Positions 27,498 to 33,762 of a DNA stretch of 33,762 nt are shown in pieces. This DNA comes from Alphaproteobacteria bacterium (GTDB taxonomy: Bacteria; Pseudomonadota; Alphaproteobacteria; UBA8366). Position 1 is the stretch's first letter, and each line of letters opens with the position of its first letter. The stretch lies in the NCBI GenBank assembly GCA_029861675.1, contig JAOTYV010000012.1, positions 1-33,762 of the forward strand, in the 5' to 3' direction. A program made the position numbers and the translations under genes. A model generated the notes under the pieces. That model ran no database searches and was not told the origin of the DNA. It saw only the letters and a program-made list of their open reading frames with translations.

Positions 27498-28343
27498 ATG
27501 AGTTTTGAGACCCGCCCCCTCGAAAATTTCGGCGCGGAGGTGATCGGCGTCGATCTCGCGCGCGACCGCGCCCCCGGCACGATCGAGGCGCTGCGCCAGC
27601 TTTGGGCCGAGAACGGCGTGCTGCTGTTCCGCGATCAGAATTTGGAAGAAGCGGACATCGTCGATTTCAGCCGGCAATTCGGCGCGCTGGAAATTCACGT
27701 GCGCGAGGAATACCTGTCGCGCGAGCATCCGGAGCTGCTGCTGGTCTCGAACGTCAAGCAGGACGGTAAGCCGATCGGCATCCTGTCCGACCATGATGTA
27801 GGCTGGCACCACGATCAGATCTATCTCGAGAAACCGGCGGTCGGCTCCCTGCTCTACAGCGTCAAAATTCCGTCCAGCGGCGGCAACACCGCCTTCTGCA
27901 ACCAGGCGGCCGCCTATGCCGCGCTGCCCGACGAAAAGAAGCGGCAGATCGACGGTTTGCAGGCGATCCAGTCCTACGAATACTTCAACAGGCAATGGAG
28001 CGAACCGACCAACAAGAAGCAGAAAAACCGGACACCCGATGTGCGCCACCCGCTGGTCCGCACTCATCCCATCACGGGCCGGAAGGCGATCTACGCCGAC
28101 CCCGGCATGACCGCCGGCATCGACGGCATGGACCCGGAGGCGGCGCAGTCGCTGCTGCGGGAACTCTATGACTGGTGCCTGCAGCCGCGCTTCTGTTACG
28201 ACCATGAATGGCGGCTCGGCGACGCGCTGATGTGGGACAACGCGTCCACCATGCACCGCCGCGGCGCCTTCGACCCCACCGCCGAACGGCTGATGAAACG
28301 CACCACCATCCTGCCGCCGCCCGACCGCGCGGTGCCGTTTTAA
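27498..28343 (+). CDS. TauD/TfdA family Fe(II)/2-oxoglutarate dioxygenase
   Basis: A 281-residue dioxygenase. The iron facial triad is intact: H104-x-D106 in GWHHDQIY and the distal H253 in NASTMHRR; R268 in LMKRTTI should hold the 2-oxoglutarate carboxylate. The N-terminus (FGAEVIGVDL, VLLFRDQNL) is typical of the TauD/TfdA family, which hydroxylates or desulfonates small acids (taurine, 2,4-D, alkyl sulfates). No sulfonate transporter is adjacent, so the substrate cannot be assigned. It is a single-gene unit with the operator-like palindrome upstream and REP-like palindrome 29 bases downstream. Confidence 0.9.
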   Translation: MSFETRPLENFGAEVIGVDLARDRAPGTIEALRQLWAENGVLLFRDQNLEEADIVDFSRQFGALEIHVREEYLSREHPELLLVSNVKQDGKPIGILSDHDVGWHHDQIYLEKPAVGSLLYSVKIPSSGGNTAFCNQAAAYAALPDEKKRQIDGLQAIQSYEYFNRQWSEPTNKKQKNRTPDVRHPLVRTHPITGRKAIYADPGMTAGIDGMDPEAAQSLLRELYDWCLQPRFCYDHEWRLGDALMWDNASTMHRRGAFDPTAERLMKRTTILPPPDRAVPF

Positions 28344-28371
28344 GGTCCGGATTCTGAAGCTATATTGAGAC

Positions 28372-28398
28372 GTCATCCCCGCGAAGGCGGGGATCCAG
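28372..28398 (+). repeat. REP-like palindrome A (contains stop of GIY-YIG gene)
   Basis: GTCATCCCCGC-GAAG-GCGGGGATCCAG: an 8-base stem ATCCCCGC/GCGGGGAT around a GAAG loop, within a 27-base unit. The TGA stop of the minus-strand GIY-YIG gene is the complement of bases 28373-28375, inside the unit. It has the same layout as unit C at 28807-28833. Such GTCAT...ATCCAG palindromes are widespread in alphaproteobacterial genomes. Confidence 0.85.
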
Positions 28399-28690
28399 CA
28401 ATCTCATCAAACAGATCACACCAATTTGGATTGTTCGCCTCGACCAGAGCAATCTTCCAAGCACGCCGCCATTTCTTCATTGCCTTCTCCCTGGTGATTG
28501 CGTTTGCGATATCAGCATGCGTTTCAAAGTAGACGAGCCCCTTAACTCCATAACGAGCGGCAAATCCCCCGCTTTCTCCGGTACGGTGCTGCCAAACTCG
28601 CTTCACGAGATCAGACGTTACACCGATATAAAGCGTACCGTTTCGCTTACTCGCAAGGATATAGACGTAACCGCATCTCTCTGTGGACAC
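28373..28690 (-). CDS. GIY-YIG domain nuclease-like protein
   Basis: A protein of about 105 residues with a complete GIY-YIG domain: GYVYIL (7-12), LYIGVTSDLVKR (20-31) with the conserved Arg R31, H35 in VWQHR, and the metal-binding E68 in ITREKAMKKW; it ends with NPNWCDLFDEI. This is the stand-alone UPF0213/YhbQ-like single-domain type. The GTG at 28690 is chosen because the domain starts seven residues later; the frame runs on to 28837 but through palindromic repeats, so longer starts are unlikely. No ribosome site is clear. It is flanked by REP-like units A, B and C, which suggests a link between the gene and the repeats. Confidence 0.82.
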   Translation of the reverse strand: MSTERCGYVYILASKRNGTLYIGVTSDLVKRVWQHRTGESGGFAARYGVKGLVYFETHADIANAITREKAMKKWRRAWKIALVEANNPNWCDLFDEIAGSPPSRG

Positions 28691-28735
28691 TGGCGTAACC
28701 CGGGCACTGGTTTGCTGTTCGCATCCCCAAGATGG

Positions 28736-28767
28736 ATTCCGGATCAATGCTGCGCATTGTCCGGAAT
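28736..28767 (-). repeat. REP-like palindrome B
   Basis: ATTCCGGATCAATGC and GCATTGTCCGGAAT form a 14-bp stem with one bulged base and a TGC loop. Read on the minus strand and with its flanks it begins GTCATTCCGG and ends CCGGAATCCA, the same border pattern as A and C but in the opposite orientation and with an extended stem. It lies upstream of the GIY-YIG start. Confidence 0.75.
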
Positions 28768-28806
28768 GACACCGCGTCTGTAGAACAGTTGACATATTAC
28801 AGTGCC

Positions 28807-28833
28807 GCCATCGCCGCAAAAGCGGCGATCCAG
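28807..28833 (+). repeat. REP-like palindrome C
   Basis: GCCATCGCCGC-AAAA-GCGGCGATCCAG: same 27-base layout as unit A, with a compensated 8-base stem (ATCGCCGC/GCGGCGAT) and AAAA loop. The base changes relative to A occur on both arms, so the stem is kept. A related tail, ACATCGCGTCT, follows it; a similar ACACCGCGTCT follows unit B. Confidence 0.8.
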
Positions 28834-28905
28834 ACATCGCGTCTACAAACCTCTATTTACCCAATCTGGAATACTCCCATCTCGCCTCTCCACCCGCCGC
28901 CCCGT

Positions 28906-30108
28906 ATGCTCGCGCGCATGCCAAGGCCCCTGCCCGTTCTGATCCCCCTGCTCGCCATGTTCGCCGTCCAGACGATGACCTCGATGGGCGACCTGACGGT
29001 GCCCGTGCTGGCCCCGGCGGCGGCGGGCGACACGGGCGTCGCGGCCACCTATATCGGCGTCTGGATGGGCGTGCTGTACGCCGCCGCGATGGCCAGCGGG
29101 CTGCTGACCGGCGGGCTCGTGCTGCGCCATGGCGCGGTACGGGTGTGTCAGGGGGCCGCCGTGCTCGCCGCCCTCGGCCTCGGCGCCTTCGCGCTGGCGC
29201 ATCCGGTGGCGGCGCTGGCAAGCGCGGTCCTGCTGGGATCGGCCTATGGGGTGGTCAATCCCGCGGCGTCCCATGTGCTGGCGGCGCAATCCCCGGCGCG
29301 CTGGCGGGCGCTGATCTTCTCGATCAAACAGTCGGGGGTGACGCTCGGCGGCATGCTGGCGGGCGCCGTGGCGCCGACCCTGGCGGGGCTGGTGGGGTGG
29401 CAAGGGGCCGCCCTCTGGATCGCGCTGGCGTCACTGGCGATCGGCGCGGCGATGCAGCCGACCCGCGCCGCGCTCGACGCCGACCGGCAGCCCGACGCCG
29501 CGCGCCGGCCCGGCGGCGTCACCGCGCCGATCCGCCTGATCCTGACGACGCCGGTGCTGCGCGGGCTCACCGTCGCGGCGTTCTTCTTTTCCGGCGTGCA
29601 GGTCTGCCTGTTCTCCTTCTACGCGCTCTACATGACCGATGCGCTCGGCCTCTCGCTGGTCACCGCCGGGCTCGCCTATGCGTCGGTGCAGGCAGGCGGC
29701 ATCGCCGGCCGGCTGCTCTGGGGCGCGCTCTCCGGCGGCCTAATATCCAGTGGCGGGATGCTGTTCCTGCTCGGCGGCGCGGCGGCGGCTCTGATGCTGA
29801 TGACCGGTGCATCTGCCGCCGACCTGCCGCTGCCCGCGCTGTTTACGCTGAGCGCCCTGCTCGGCGCCTGCGCGCTCGGCTGGAACGGTATTTTCCTGTC
29901 GGAGGTCGCCCGCCTCGCCCCGGACGGCCGGATCGGCGAGGCCACCGGCGGCGCGCAGTTCTTCTTCTTCGCGGGCGCCGTCCTCATCCCGCCGGTCTTC
30001 GGCGCGGTCATCGGCTTCACCGGCGACTACGCGCCCGCCTTCATGACCACCGCCGCGATGTCCATTGCCGCGAGCCTGTCCGTGGCGCTGGCGCTGCGGC
30101 GGCGCTAG
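28906..30108 (+). CDS. Major facilitator superfamily transporter
   Basis: A 400-residue membrane protein with twelve predicted hydrophobic segments. The loop between segments 4 and 5 reads QSPARWRALIFSIKQSGVTLGGMLAG, and the later half has a matching GWNGIFLSEVARLAPDGRIGEATGG loop. Both blocks recur in the MFS gene at 32494, so the two are paralogues. No substrate can be assigned. The start is ATG at 28906 or 28918; neither has a clear ribosome site, and the frame continues upstream only through the palindromic repeats. Its TAG stop (30106-30108) lies at the edge of repeat copy 2. The coding sequence is very GC-rich. Confidence 0.85.
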   Translation: MLARMPRPLPVLIPLLAMFAVQTMTSMGDLTVPVLAPAAAGDTGVAATYIGVWMGVLYAAAMASGLLTGGLVLRHGAVRVCQGAAVLAALGLGAFALAHPVAALASAVLLGSAYGVVNPAASHVLAAQSPARWRALIFSIKQSGVTLGGMLAGAVAPTLAGLVGWQGAALWIALASLAIGAAMQPTRAALDADRQPDAARRPGGVTAPIRLILTTPVLRGLTVAAFFFSGVQVCLFSFYALYMTDALGLSLVTAGLAYASVQAGGIAGRLLWGALSGGLISSGGMLFLLGGAAAALMLMTGASAADLPLPALFTLSALLGACALGWNGIFLSEVARLAPDGRIGEATGGAQFFFFAGAVLIPPVFGAVIGFTGDYAPAFMTTAAMSIAASLSVALALRRR

Positions 30109-30211
30109 ACCATTTCTCGTTCAATTAGGCTCAAGTGAAATGGTCGATCTCTTGGTTTTTACGAAAATACGTCGTCGCGAACCGTTTCGGTTCGCTCGGG
30201 ATTGGCTCTAG
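30106..30211 (-). repeat. 106-bp two-palindrome dispersed repeat, copy 2 (inverted)
   Basis: Inverted copy of the element at 13554-13659, same length, about 89% identical. The hairpin core GCGAACCG-TTT-CGGTTCGC is at 30177-30195 and is unchanged; the outer inverted repeat (30106-30116 / 30137-30147) has one mismatch. It fills the gap between the MFS gene (plus) and the SH3 gene (minus) and contains the TAG stops of both. Confidence 0.9.
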
Positions 30212-31206
30212 CGGGATCCAGGCAGCGCCGCCAATTCGTCCTGCTTCGCCGCCTCCAGCCGGGCGATCGTGGCTTCGCGGTCGGTGCAATCCATGAATTC
30301 GGTTGATTCCATATCGACGCCGCCGCCGGCCGAATAGCACTCCTTATACTGGCCGGAGCGCCTGACGAGTCCGATTTTCTGATCCCACCGGGCGATGATC
30401 TCGGCCCGCTGCGCGGCGAGATCGGCTGTGGGGGCCGTGGGGGCTGTGGGGGCTGTGGGCGCTGCGGGCGCTGCGGGAACTACAGGCTGCGCAGGCGTGA
30501 CTGCCGCGCGCTTCGGTGCTTTGGGCGTGTCCGGCTGCGCTGGCGGCACCGGCTGGCGTCGCGACGCCGGCGTCGCGATGGGCACCGGGCCCAGCAGCGG
30601 GCCGTAGATATAGCCCCGGCGCCCGCCCGGCAGTTCGGCCCGGACCCAATCGGAGTTCGCGACCTTGCCGGTCACGGTCAGGACCTGCCCCCGGGGAATA
30701 ATGGTGATGGTCGCGCTCGAGGTGTCGGGCCGCGCCCGCACCCGGGTCTTGGTCCGCGCCGCGCGTTGCAGCCGCGTCGGCGTAACCTTGATCGGCGCGA
30801 TTTTCACCGACGGCAGCGCCGGTTTCGGCCGGGTTGCCGCCGGTGTGTCGCCGCGCAGCCGCGCCAGTTTGTCTTTCGCCGATCCTGCGTATTTTCCATC
30901 CGGGAAGATCGCAAGAAATGCCTCGAGATCGTCGGCGCTGTCTCCGTCCTTGATGAAGGTCCAGAGTTCGGCCTCGAAATCCGCCGAACCGGCCGCAAAT
31001 TGCAAGGACGACGCGCCGTTGGCGGCCTCTTCCATGTCGTTCGCCATGGCGCCCATGCCGACCATCAAAGCGCCGGCCATCGCAAGGATCGCGGCGGCCA
31101 TGCGAACCGGTTTTTCCGCCGGGGCCCCGCCCCGATTAAGGCGATGGGCCGGCTGCGCCCGGCGGCACGCCCATCCATCGACCATCCAACTCCAACCACG
31201 CGGCAT
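30208..31206 (-). CDS. SH3b domain protein with membrane anchor and proline-alanine repeats
   Basis: A 332-residue protein: N-terminal tail, hydrophobic segment (36-55), a short helical motif ELWTFIKDGDSADDLEAFL / FPDGKYAGSAKDKLARL (80-117) of the kind found beside caspase-like and TPR proteins, a bacterial SH3 domain (153-207: RVRARPDTSSATITIIPRG, WVRAELPGGRRGYIYGPLL), a Pro/Ala linker with APTAPTAPTAPT (249-260), and a C-terminal module with two cysteines (C290, C307) that could pair. AAGAGGACAG precedes the ATG at 31206, so that start is favoured over ATG at 31101. Periplasmic cell-wall sensing is likely; the precise function is unknown. Confidence 0.82.
   Translation of the reverse strand: MPRGWSWMVDGWACRRAQPAHRLNRGGAPAEKPVRMAAAILAMAGALMVGMGAMANDMEEAANGASSLQFAAGSADFEAELWTFIKDGDSADDLEAFLAIFPDGKYAGSAKDKLARLRGDTPAATRPKPALPSVKIAPIKVTPTRLQRAARTKTRVRARPDTSSATITIIPRGQVLTVTGKVANSDWVRAELPGGRRGYIYGPLLGPVPIATPASRRQPVPPAQPDTPKAPKRAAVTPAQPVVPAAPAAPTAPTAPTAPTADLAAQRAEIIARWDQKIGLVRRSGQYKECYSAGGGVDMESTEFMDCTDREATIARLEAAKQDELAALPGSR
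30427..30479 (-). repeat. 9-base tandem repeat in SH3 gene (Ala-Pro-Thr/Ala)
   Basis: Five to six imperfect units of nine bases (GGGGGCTGT / GGGCGCTGC on the plus strand) encode the Ala-Pro-Thr / Ala-Pro-Ala linker. The unit is a multiple of three, so copy changes would only alter the linker length. The position fits replication slippage. Confidence 0.75.
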
Positions 31207-31254
31207 ATTGCTGTCCTCTTATGCGCTTACCGATAGGAACGCGCACAGCCGTCC

Positions 31255-32085
31255 TCAGGGGTTATCGCCTTCGAAATAAATTCCGTTGCCGGGCAGCACC
31301 AGCACGGTCGGCCGGCGCGGCAAAGTCGCCCGGGAAATCACCGTGGCCGGCACTTTCGAAATCTCGATCCGGAAGGTCTTGGGCATGCCCGCGATGAAGG
31401 TTTTCAACGACGACCCGTCGAAATAATGCATTGGGATGATCAGGCTCGCCTTCAACTCCTTCATCACCTCGATCATCGAGGCGAGGTCGAGCGTGTAGCT
31501 GCCGTCGACCGGTACGAACACCACGTCGAGCCGGCCGATCTGCGCCATCTGCGCCGGCGCCGGCTTGTGATGCAAATGGCCGAGATGACCGATGCAGAGG
31601 TCCGCCACCTCGAAGATGAAGATCGAATTGCCGAAGTGCTCGCCGAGCCCGTCCCAGCCGCGGATGTGGGTGGCGACATTGCGGATCAGCACGTCCTCGA
31701 CCATCAGCCGGTGCACCGCGGCGCCACCCTTCGGGTTCCAGCCCTTCAGCACATGGCGGATCGCCGGATCGGGGAAATCGGTGTAGTGCGTCTCATGCGC
31801 ATGGTTCATGGTCACCACCGCGGGCACCGGCCCCTCGCCCGCCCAGCCCGCATAATCGGTCGCGATCACCACGCCGGCCGGCGTGCGCACGCGAAACGTG
31901 GAATGGCTGACATAGGTGATGTGAACATCGCCCGCCGACGCTGCGGCGGGCATCCTGAACGCCGCCGGAATGATCGACGGCGCGCGGTAGGCATAGGCGA
32001 TGCACCGGCTGGCCCATGCCGGGCTCGGTGCAAGCACCGCCGAAAGCACGGCGCCCAGCGCCGCGGTAAGGATAAGACGCACCAT
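31255..32085 (-). CDS. Secreted metallo-beta-lactamase-fold hydrolase (UlaG-like)
   Basis: A 276-residue protein. The ATG at 32085 has GGGGGAC upstream and gives a signal peptide (hydrophobic core LILTAALGAVLSAVL, end AWAS); the frame continues to 32217 but without support. The fold is seen from THSTF-like YVSHSTFRV (58-66), ATDYAG (75-80), the metal site NHAHETHY (H95, H97, H100), CIGHLGHLHH (H167, H170, H172, H173) and IIPMHYFDG (H220). The usual HxHxDH motif reads HAHETH, with Thr in place of Asp. The family includes L-ascorbate-6-phosphate lactonase-like enzymes. Minus-strand operon partner of the SH3 gene, 48 bases apart. Confidence 0.83.
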   Translation of the reverse strand: MVRLILTAALGAVLSAVLAPSPAWASRCIAYAYRAPSIIPAAFRMPAAASAGDVHITYVSHSTFRVRTPAGVVIATDYAGWAGEGPVPAVVTMNHAHETHYTDFPDPAIRHVLKGWNPKGGAAVHRLMVEDVLIRNVATHIRGWDGLGEHFGNSIFIFEVADLCIGHLGHLHHKPAPAQMAQIGRLDVVFVPVDGSYTLDLASMIEVMKELKASLIIPMHYFDGSSLKTFIAGMPKTFRIEISKVPATVISRATLPRRPTVLVLPGNGIYFEGDNP

Positions 32086-32259
32086 GGCCGTCCCCCAAAA
32101 GGTTGACCGATCACAACGGCGGCGCACCGCGACGGCGTATCCGCCGATATCTATCTTGGTAAATTCCGCCGCCGACTGCCAGCAGGAATTATCGATCGGC
32201 GTTGCTGGATTAGCCAAGCCCGATGCCGGCGCTGCGCCAACAAGGCCGGCCCGCGTGCT

Positions 32260-32301
32260 CCTGCCTGCGCGAAGCCGAGGCTTCGCTTCGGCGAAGGCAG
32301 G
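32260..32301. repeat. Imperfect REP-like palindrome
   Basis: CCTGCCTGCGCGAAGCCGA and TTCGGCGAAGGCAGG form an imperfect inverted repeat of 42 bases; outer 7 bases (CCTGCCT/AGGCAGG offset by one) pair well. The sequence resembles the CCTGCCTTCGCCGAAG palindromes dispersed in many alphaproteobacterial genomes. Confidence 0.5.
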
Positions 32302-32388
32302 TCGCCACGCTCAGCATGAGGGCCCAGGGATGGGCCAGACGAAACATCCGCTTGCCAACCTCATCGAACGCAATAGGAGGACCCCCTG

Positions 32389-32484
32389 TTGAGCCTGACG
32401 CAATATGCGGCCCGAAGGGACGCGCCGCCCCCTGTACACCGCCCCACCCGGCCTTCATTCGCCTTGCCGCCAGCCATGCGCTAA
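32389..32484 (+). CDS. Possible 31-codon upstream ORF (leader peptide) of MFS gene
   Basis: TTG at 32389 follows a near-perfect ribosome site (TAGGAGG, ending eight bases upstream) and opens a 31-residue frame (MSLTQYAARRDAPPP...) that ends at TAA 32482-32484, nine bases before the MFS ATG, in the same frame. The MFS ATG itself has no ribosome site. Peptide shows no known motif. It may be a coupling leader; alternatively the ribosome site is fortuitous. Confidence 0.25.
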   Translation: MSLTQYAARRDAPPPVHRPTRPSFALPPAMR

Positions 32485-32493
32485 ACACGCGCG

Positions 32494-33708
32494 ATGCGGG
32501 ATTTGATCCGGAGCGATGCGGCGGTTGCGCTGCCGAGCATGCTTGGGGCGCAGATGATCATCACCATGGCGGCCTTCGCGGTGCCGGTGGTGGCGCCCGT
32601 GGCCGCGCCGGAAATCGGCGTGCCGTCGCTTTATGTGGGCGGCTTTACCTCGCTGGTCTATCTGGTGGGCATGATCACCGGGCTGTTCGCGGGGCCGTTG
32701 ATCGCGCGCCTCGGCTCGATCGGGCTCTCGCAGTGCCTGCTACTGATGATCGCCGCCGGCATCGCCGTGTTCGACCTGGCGACACCGCTGGCGGCGCTGA
32801 TCGGCGCGGTTGCGATCGGCATCGGCACCGGGCCGATGAACCCGGTCAGCACGCACCTGCTGGCGCGCACCACGCCGCCGCGCTGGCGCGCGTTTACGCT
32901 GTCGGTCAAGCAGGCGGGCACGCCCGGCGGCGGCATGCTGGCCGGCGTGGTGATCCCGCCGCTGGTGATCGCCTTCGGCTGGCAGGTCGCGCTGACCAGC
33001 GTCATCGTGGGCGCGCTGGCGGTGGCGCTGCTGCTGCAACTGGCGCGGCCCCGGCTCAGCGCGGACCGGCAATCCGACCGCCCGGCCGTCCGCCTGTCGC
33101 TGATCCGGCCGCTCCGCGTCGCCCTGTCGAGCCCGCCGCTTCGCGCCGTCAATTTCATGGGGTTCGCCTTCGCGGGCGCACAGGTGACGCTCGCTTCCTA
33201 TATGGTGGTGTTTTTCACCGAGGAGATCGGCCTCGCGCTCGCCGCCGCCGGGCTGCTCTACGCGGTGTTCAGCGGCTTCGGCATCCCGATCCGCCTCGTC
33301 TGGGGCGTCATCGCCGAGCGCTGGATCGCGTCGCGAACCATCCTGATCCTGACCGGCATCGCCATGATCGGCTGCTTCTGCGCCATCACCCAGGTCACCG
33401 TCGCCTGGAGCACCGCGGCACTACTCGGGTTGGCCGTCCTGTTCGGCATCAGCGCGAATGGCTGGGTCGGGCTGTACTTCGCCGAGATCGTCCGGCTGGC
33501 GCCGGAAGACAGCATTGCCGACGCCAGCAGCGGCAGCCAGTTCTTCTCCTATGGCGGGATCATGGTGACGCCGATCGTCTTCGGCACGCTGGTCGCCCTC
33601 ACCGGCGGCTACACGATTCCGTTCTACATGCTGGCCGGGCTGTGCGGCATGGCGCTGCTTTACCTGCTGGTGGCGCGGGAAACGCCGGCCGCCGACGGCG
33701 GCGCTTGA
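32494..33708 (+). CDS. Major facilitator superfamily transporter, paralogue
   Basis: A 404-residue transporter with about twelve hydrophobic segments, collinear with the MFS protein at 28906. Shared blocks are TTPPRWRAFTLSVKQAGTPGGGMLAG (compare SPARWRALIFSIKQSGVTLGGMLAG), and NGWVGLYFAEIVRLAPEDSIADASSGSQFF (compare the GIFLSEVARLAPDGRIGEATGGAQFFF block). The stop is TGA at 33706-33708. No substrate is apparent; general small-molecule export or uptake is the family role. ATG at 32494 has no ribosome site of its own; it may depend on the small upstream frame. The window ends 54 bases later. Confidence 0.85.
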   Translation: MRDLIRSDAAVALPSMLGAQMIITMAAFAVPVVAPVAAPEIGVPSLYVGGFTSLVYLVGMITGLFAGPLIARLGSIGLSQCLLLMIAAGIAVFDLATPLAALIGAVAIGIGTGPMNPVSTHLLARTTPPRWRAFTLSVKQAGTPGGGMLAGVVIPPLVIAFGWQVALTSVIVGALAVALLLQLARPRLSADRQSDRPAVRLSLIRPLRVALSSPPLRAVNFMGFAFAGAQVTLASYMVVFFTEEIGLALAAAGLLYAVFSGFGIPIRLVWGVIAERWIASRTILILTGIAMIGCFCAITQVTVAWSTAALLGLAVLFGISANGWVGLYFAEIVRLAPEDSIADASSGSQFFSYGGIMVTPIVFGTLVALTGGYTIPFYMLAGLCGMALLYLLVARETPAADGGA

Positions 33709-33762
33709 TACGCATCAACGCACAAGGCCGGAGAGTGCCGTGCAATCGCCCCCGCACTCCGA

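Larger units (their letters stand above)
32086..32493. other. 408-base region between MBL gene and second MFS gene
   Basis: No established gene is seen. It holds the presumptive divergent promoters, an imperfect GC-rich palindrome at 32260-32301, and a possible 31-codon upstream ORF at 32389-32484 with a strong ribosome site. Nothing else is recognisable. Confidence 0.6.

Noticed and set aside
27265..27501. 78-codon frame before the dioxygenase
   Set aside because: No ribosome site or family match; it overlaps the candidate promoter and palindrome.
28691..28837. N-terminal extension of the GIY-YIG frame
   Set aside because: The extension runs through palindromic repeats B and C and is not part of any GIY-YIG protein; a GTG next to the domain is the better start.
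30427..30479. Possible CRISPR-like short repeats
   Set aside because: Units are nine bases, contiguous and in frame, with no spacers; no cas gene is in the window.
33709..33762. Start of a further gene at the right edge (GTG near 33737)
   Set aside because: Too few codons remain to recognise a protein or confirm the start.

Overview
The window is a GC-rich chromosomal segment (33.8 kb) with dense, overlapping operons. Gene content (aerobic CO-dehydrogenase-type molybdenum hydroxylase, nitrile hydratase, CaiB/BaiF CoA-transferases, CHASE2 adenylate cyclase, a YdbH/YnbE/YdbL envelope module, a RIME-like repeat and REP-like palindromes) points to a metabolically versatile free-living alphaproteobacterium, probably of Rhodospirillales type. 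The taxonomic placement is inferred from gene families and style only; no rRNA or tRNA gene was seen.

Layout. 1-829: end of a nitrile hydratase locus (truncated beta subunit plus accessory protein). 1079-4770: coxS-coxL-coxM, a form II (AYRGAGR) carbon-monoxide-dehydrogenase-like hydroxylase, closed by a strong hairpin. 4841-8598: ydbH-ynbE-ydbL, an AsmA-like inter-membrane bridge module. 8747-13557: the maturation operon of the hydroxylase (coxD AAA ATPase, coxE VWA protein, XdhC split in two, and a molybdopterin-binding/MocA fusion), each gene overlapping the next by 1-4 bases. 13554-13659: first copy of a 106-bp two-palindrome repeat. 13668-15735: minus-strand alpha/beta hydrolase and plus-strand secreted phytase-esterase-like protein. 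15760-20256 (minus): complete type I secretion apparatus (ABC transporter, HlyD adaptor, TolC-like channel) with no substrate gene in view. 20451-22970: divergent CHASE2-adenylate cyclase. 23045-26189: two tandem paralogous class III CoA-transferases and an enoyl-CoA hydratase. 26290-28343: exported Bax-like glucosaminidase and a TauD-type dioxygenase with an operator-like palindrome in its promoter. 28372-28833: GIY-YIG nuclease gene bracketed by REP-like palindromes. 28906-33708: two paralogous MFS transporters on the plus strand around a minus-strand pair (SH3 protein and MBL-fold protein), with the second copy of the 106-bp repeat at 30106-30211.

How the parts fit. The coxSLM structural genes and the coxDE/XdhC/MocA genes form one enzyme-plus-maturation system: MocA-type cytidylyltransferase makes the MCD cofactor, XdhC proteins carry and protect it, and CoxD/CoxE finish the active site. 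The unrelated ydbH-ynbE-ydbL operon sits between the two halves on the same strand. The acyl-CoA genes (two CoA-transferases and a hydratase) look like one catabolic unit of unknown substrate.

The most interesting non-genic signals are the GIY-YIG gene whose stop codon lies in a REP-like palindrome, with further palindromes upstream, and the RIME-like repeat that twice sits exactly between convergent genes and supplies their stop codons.
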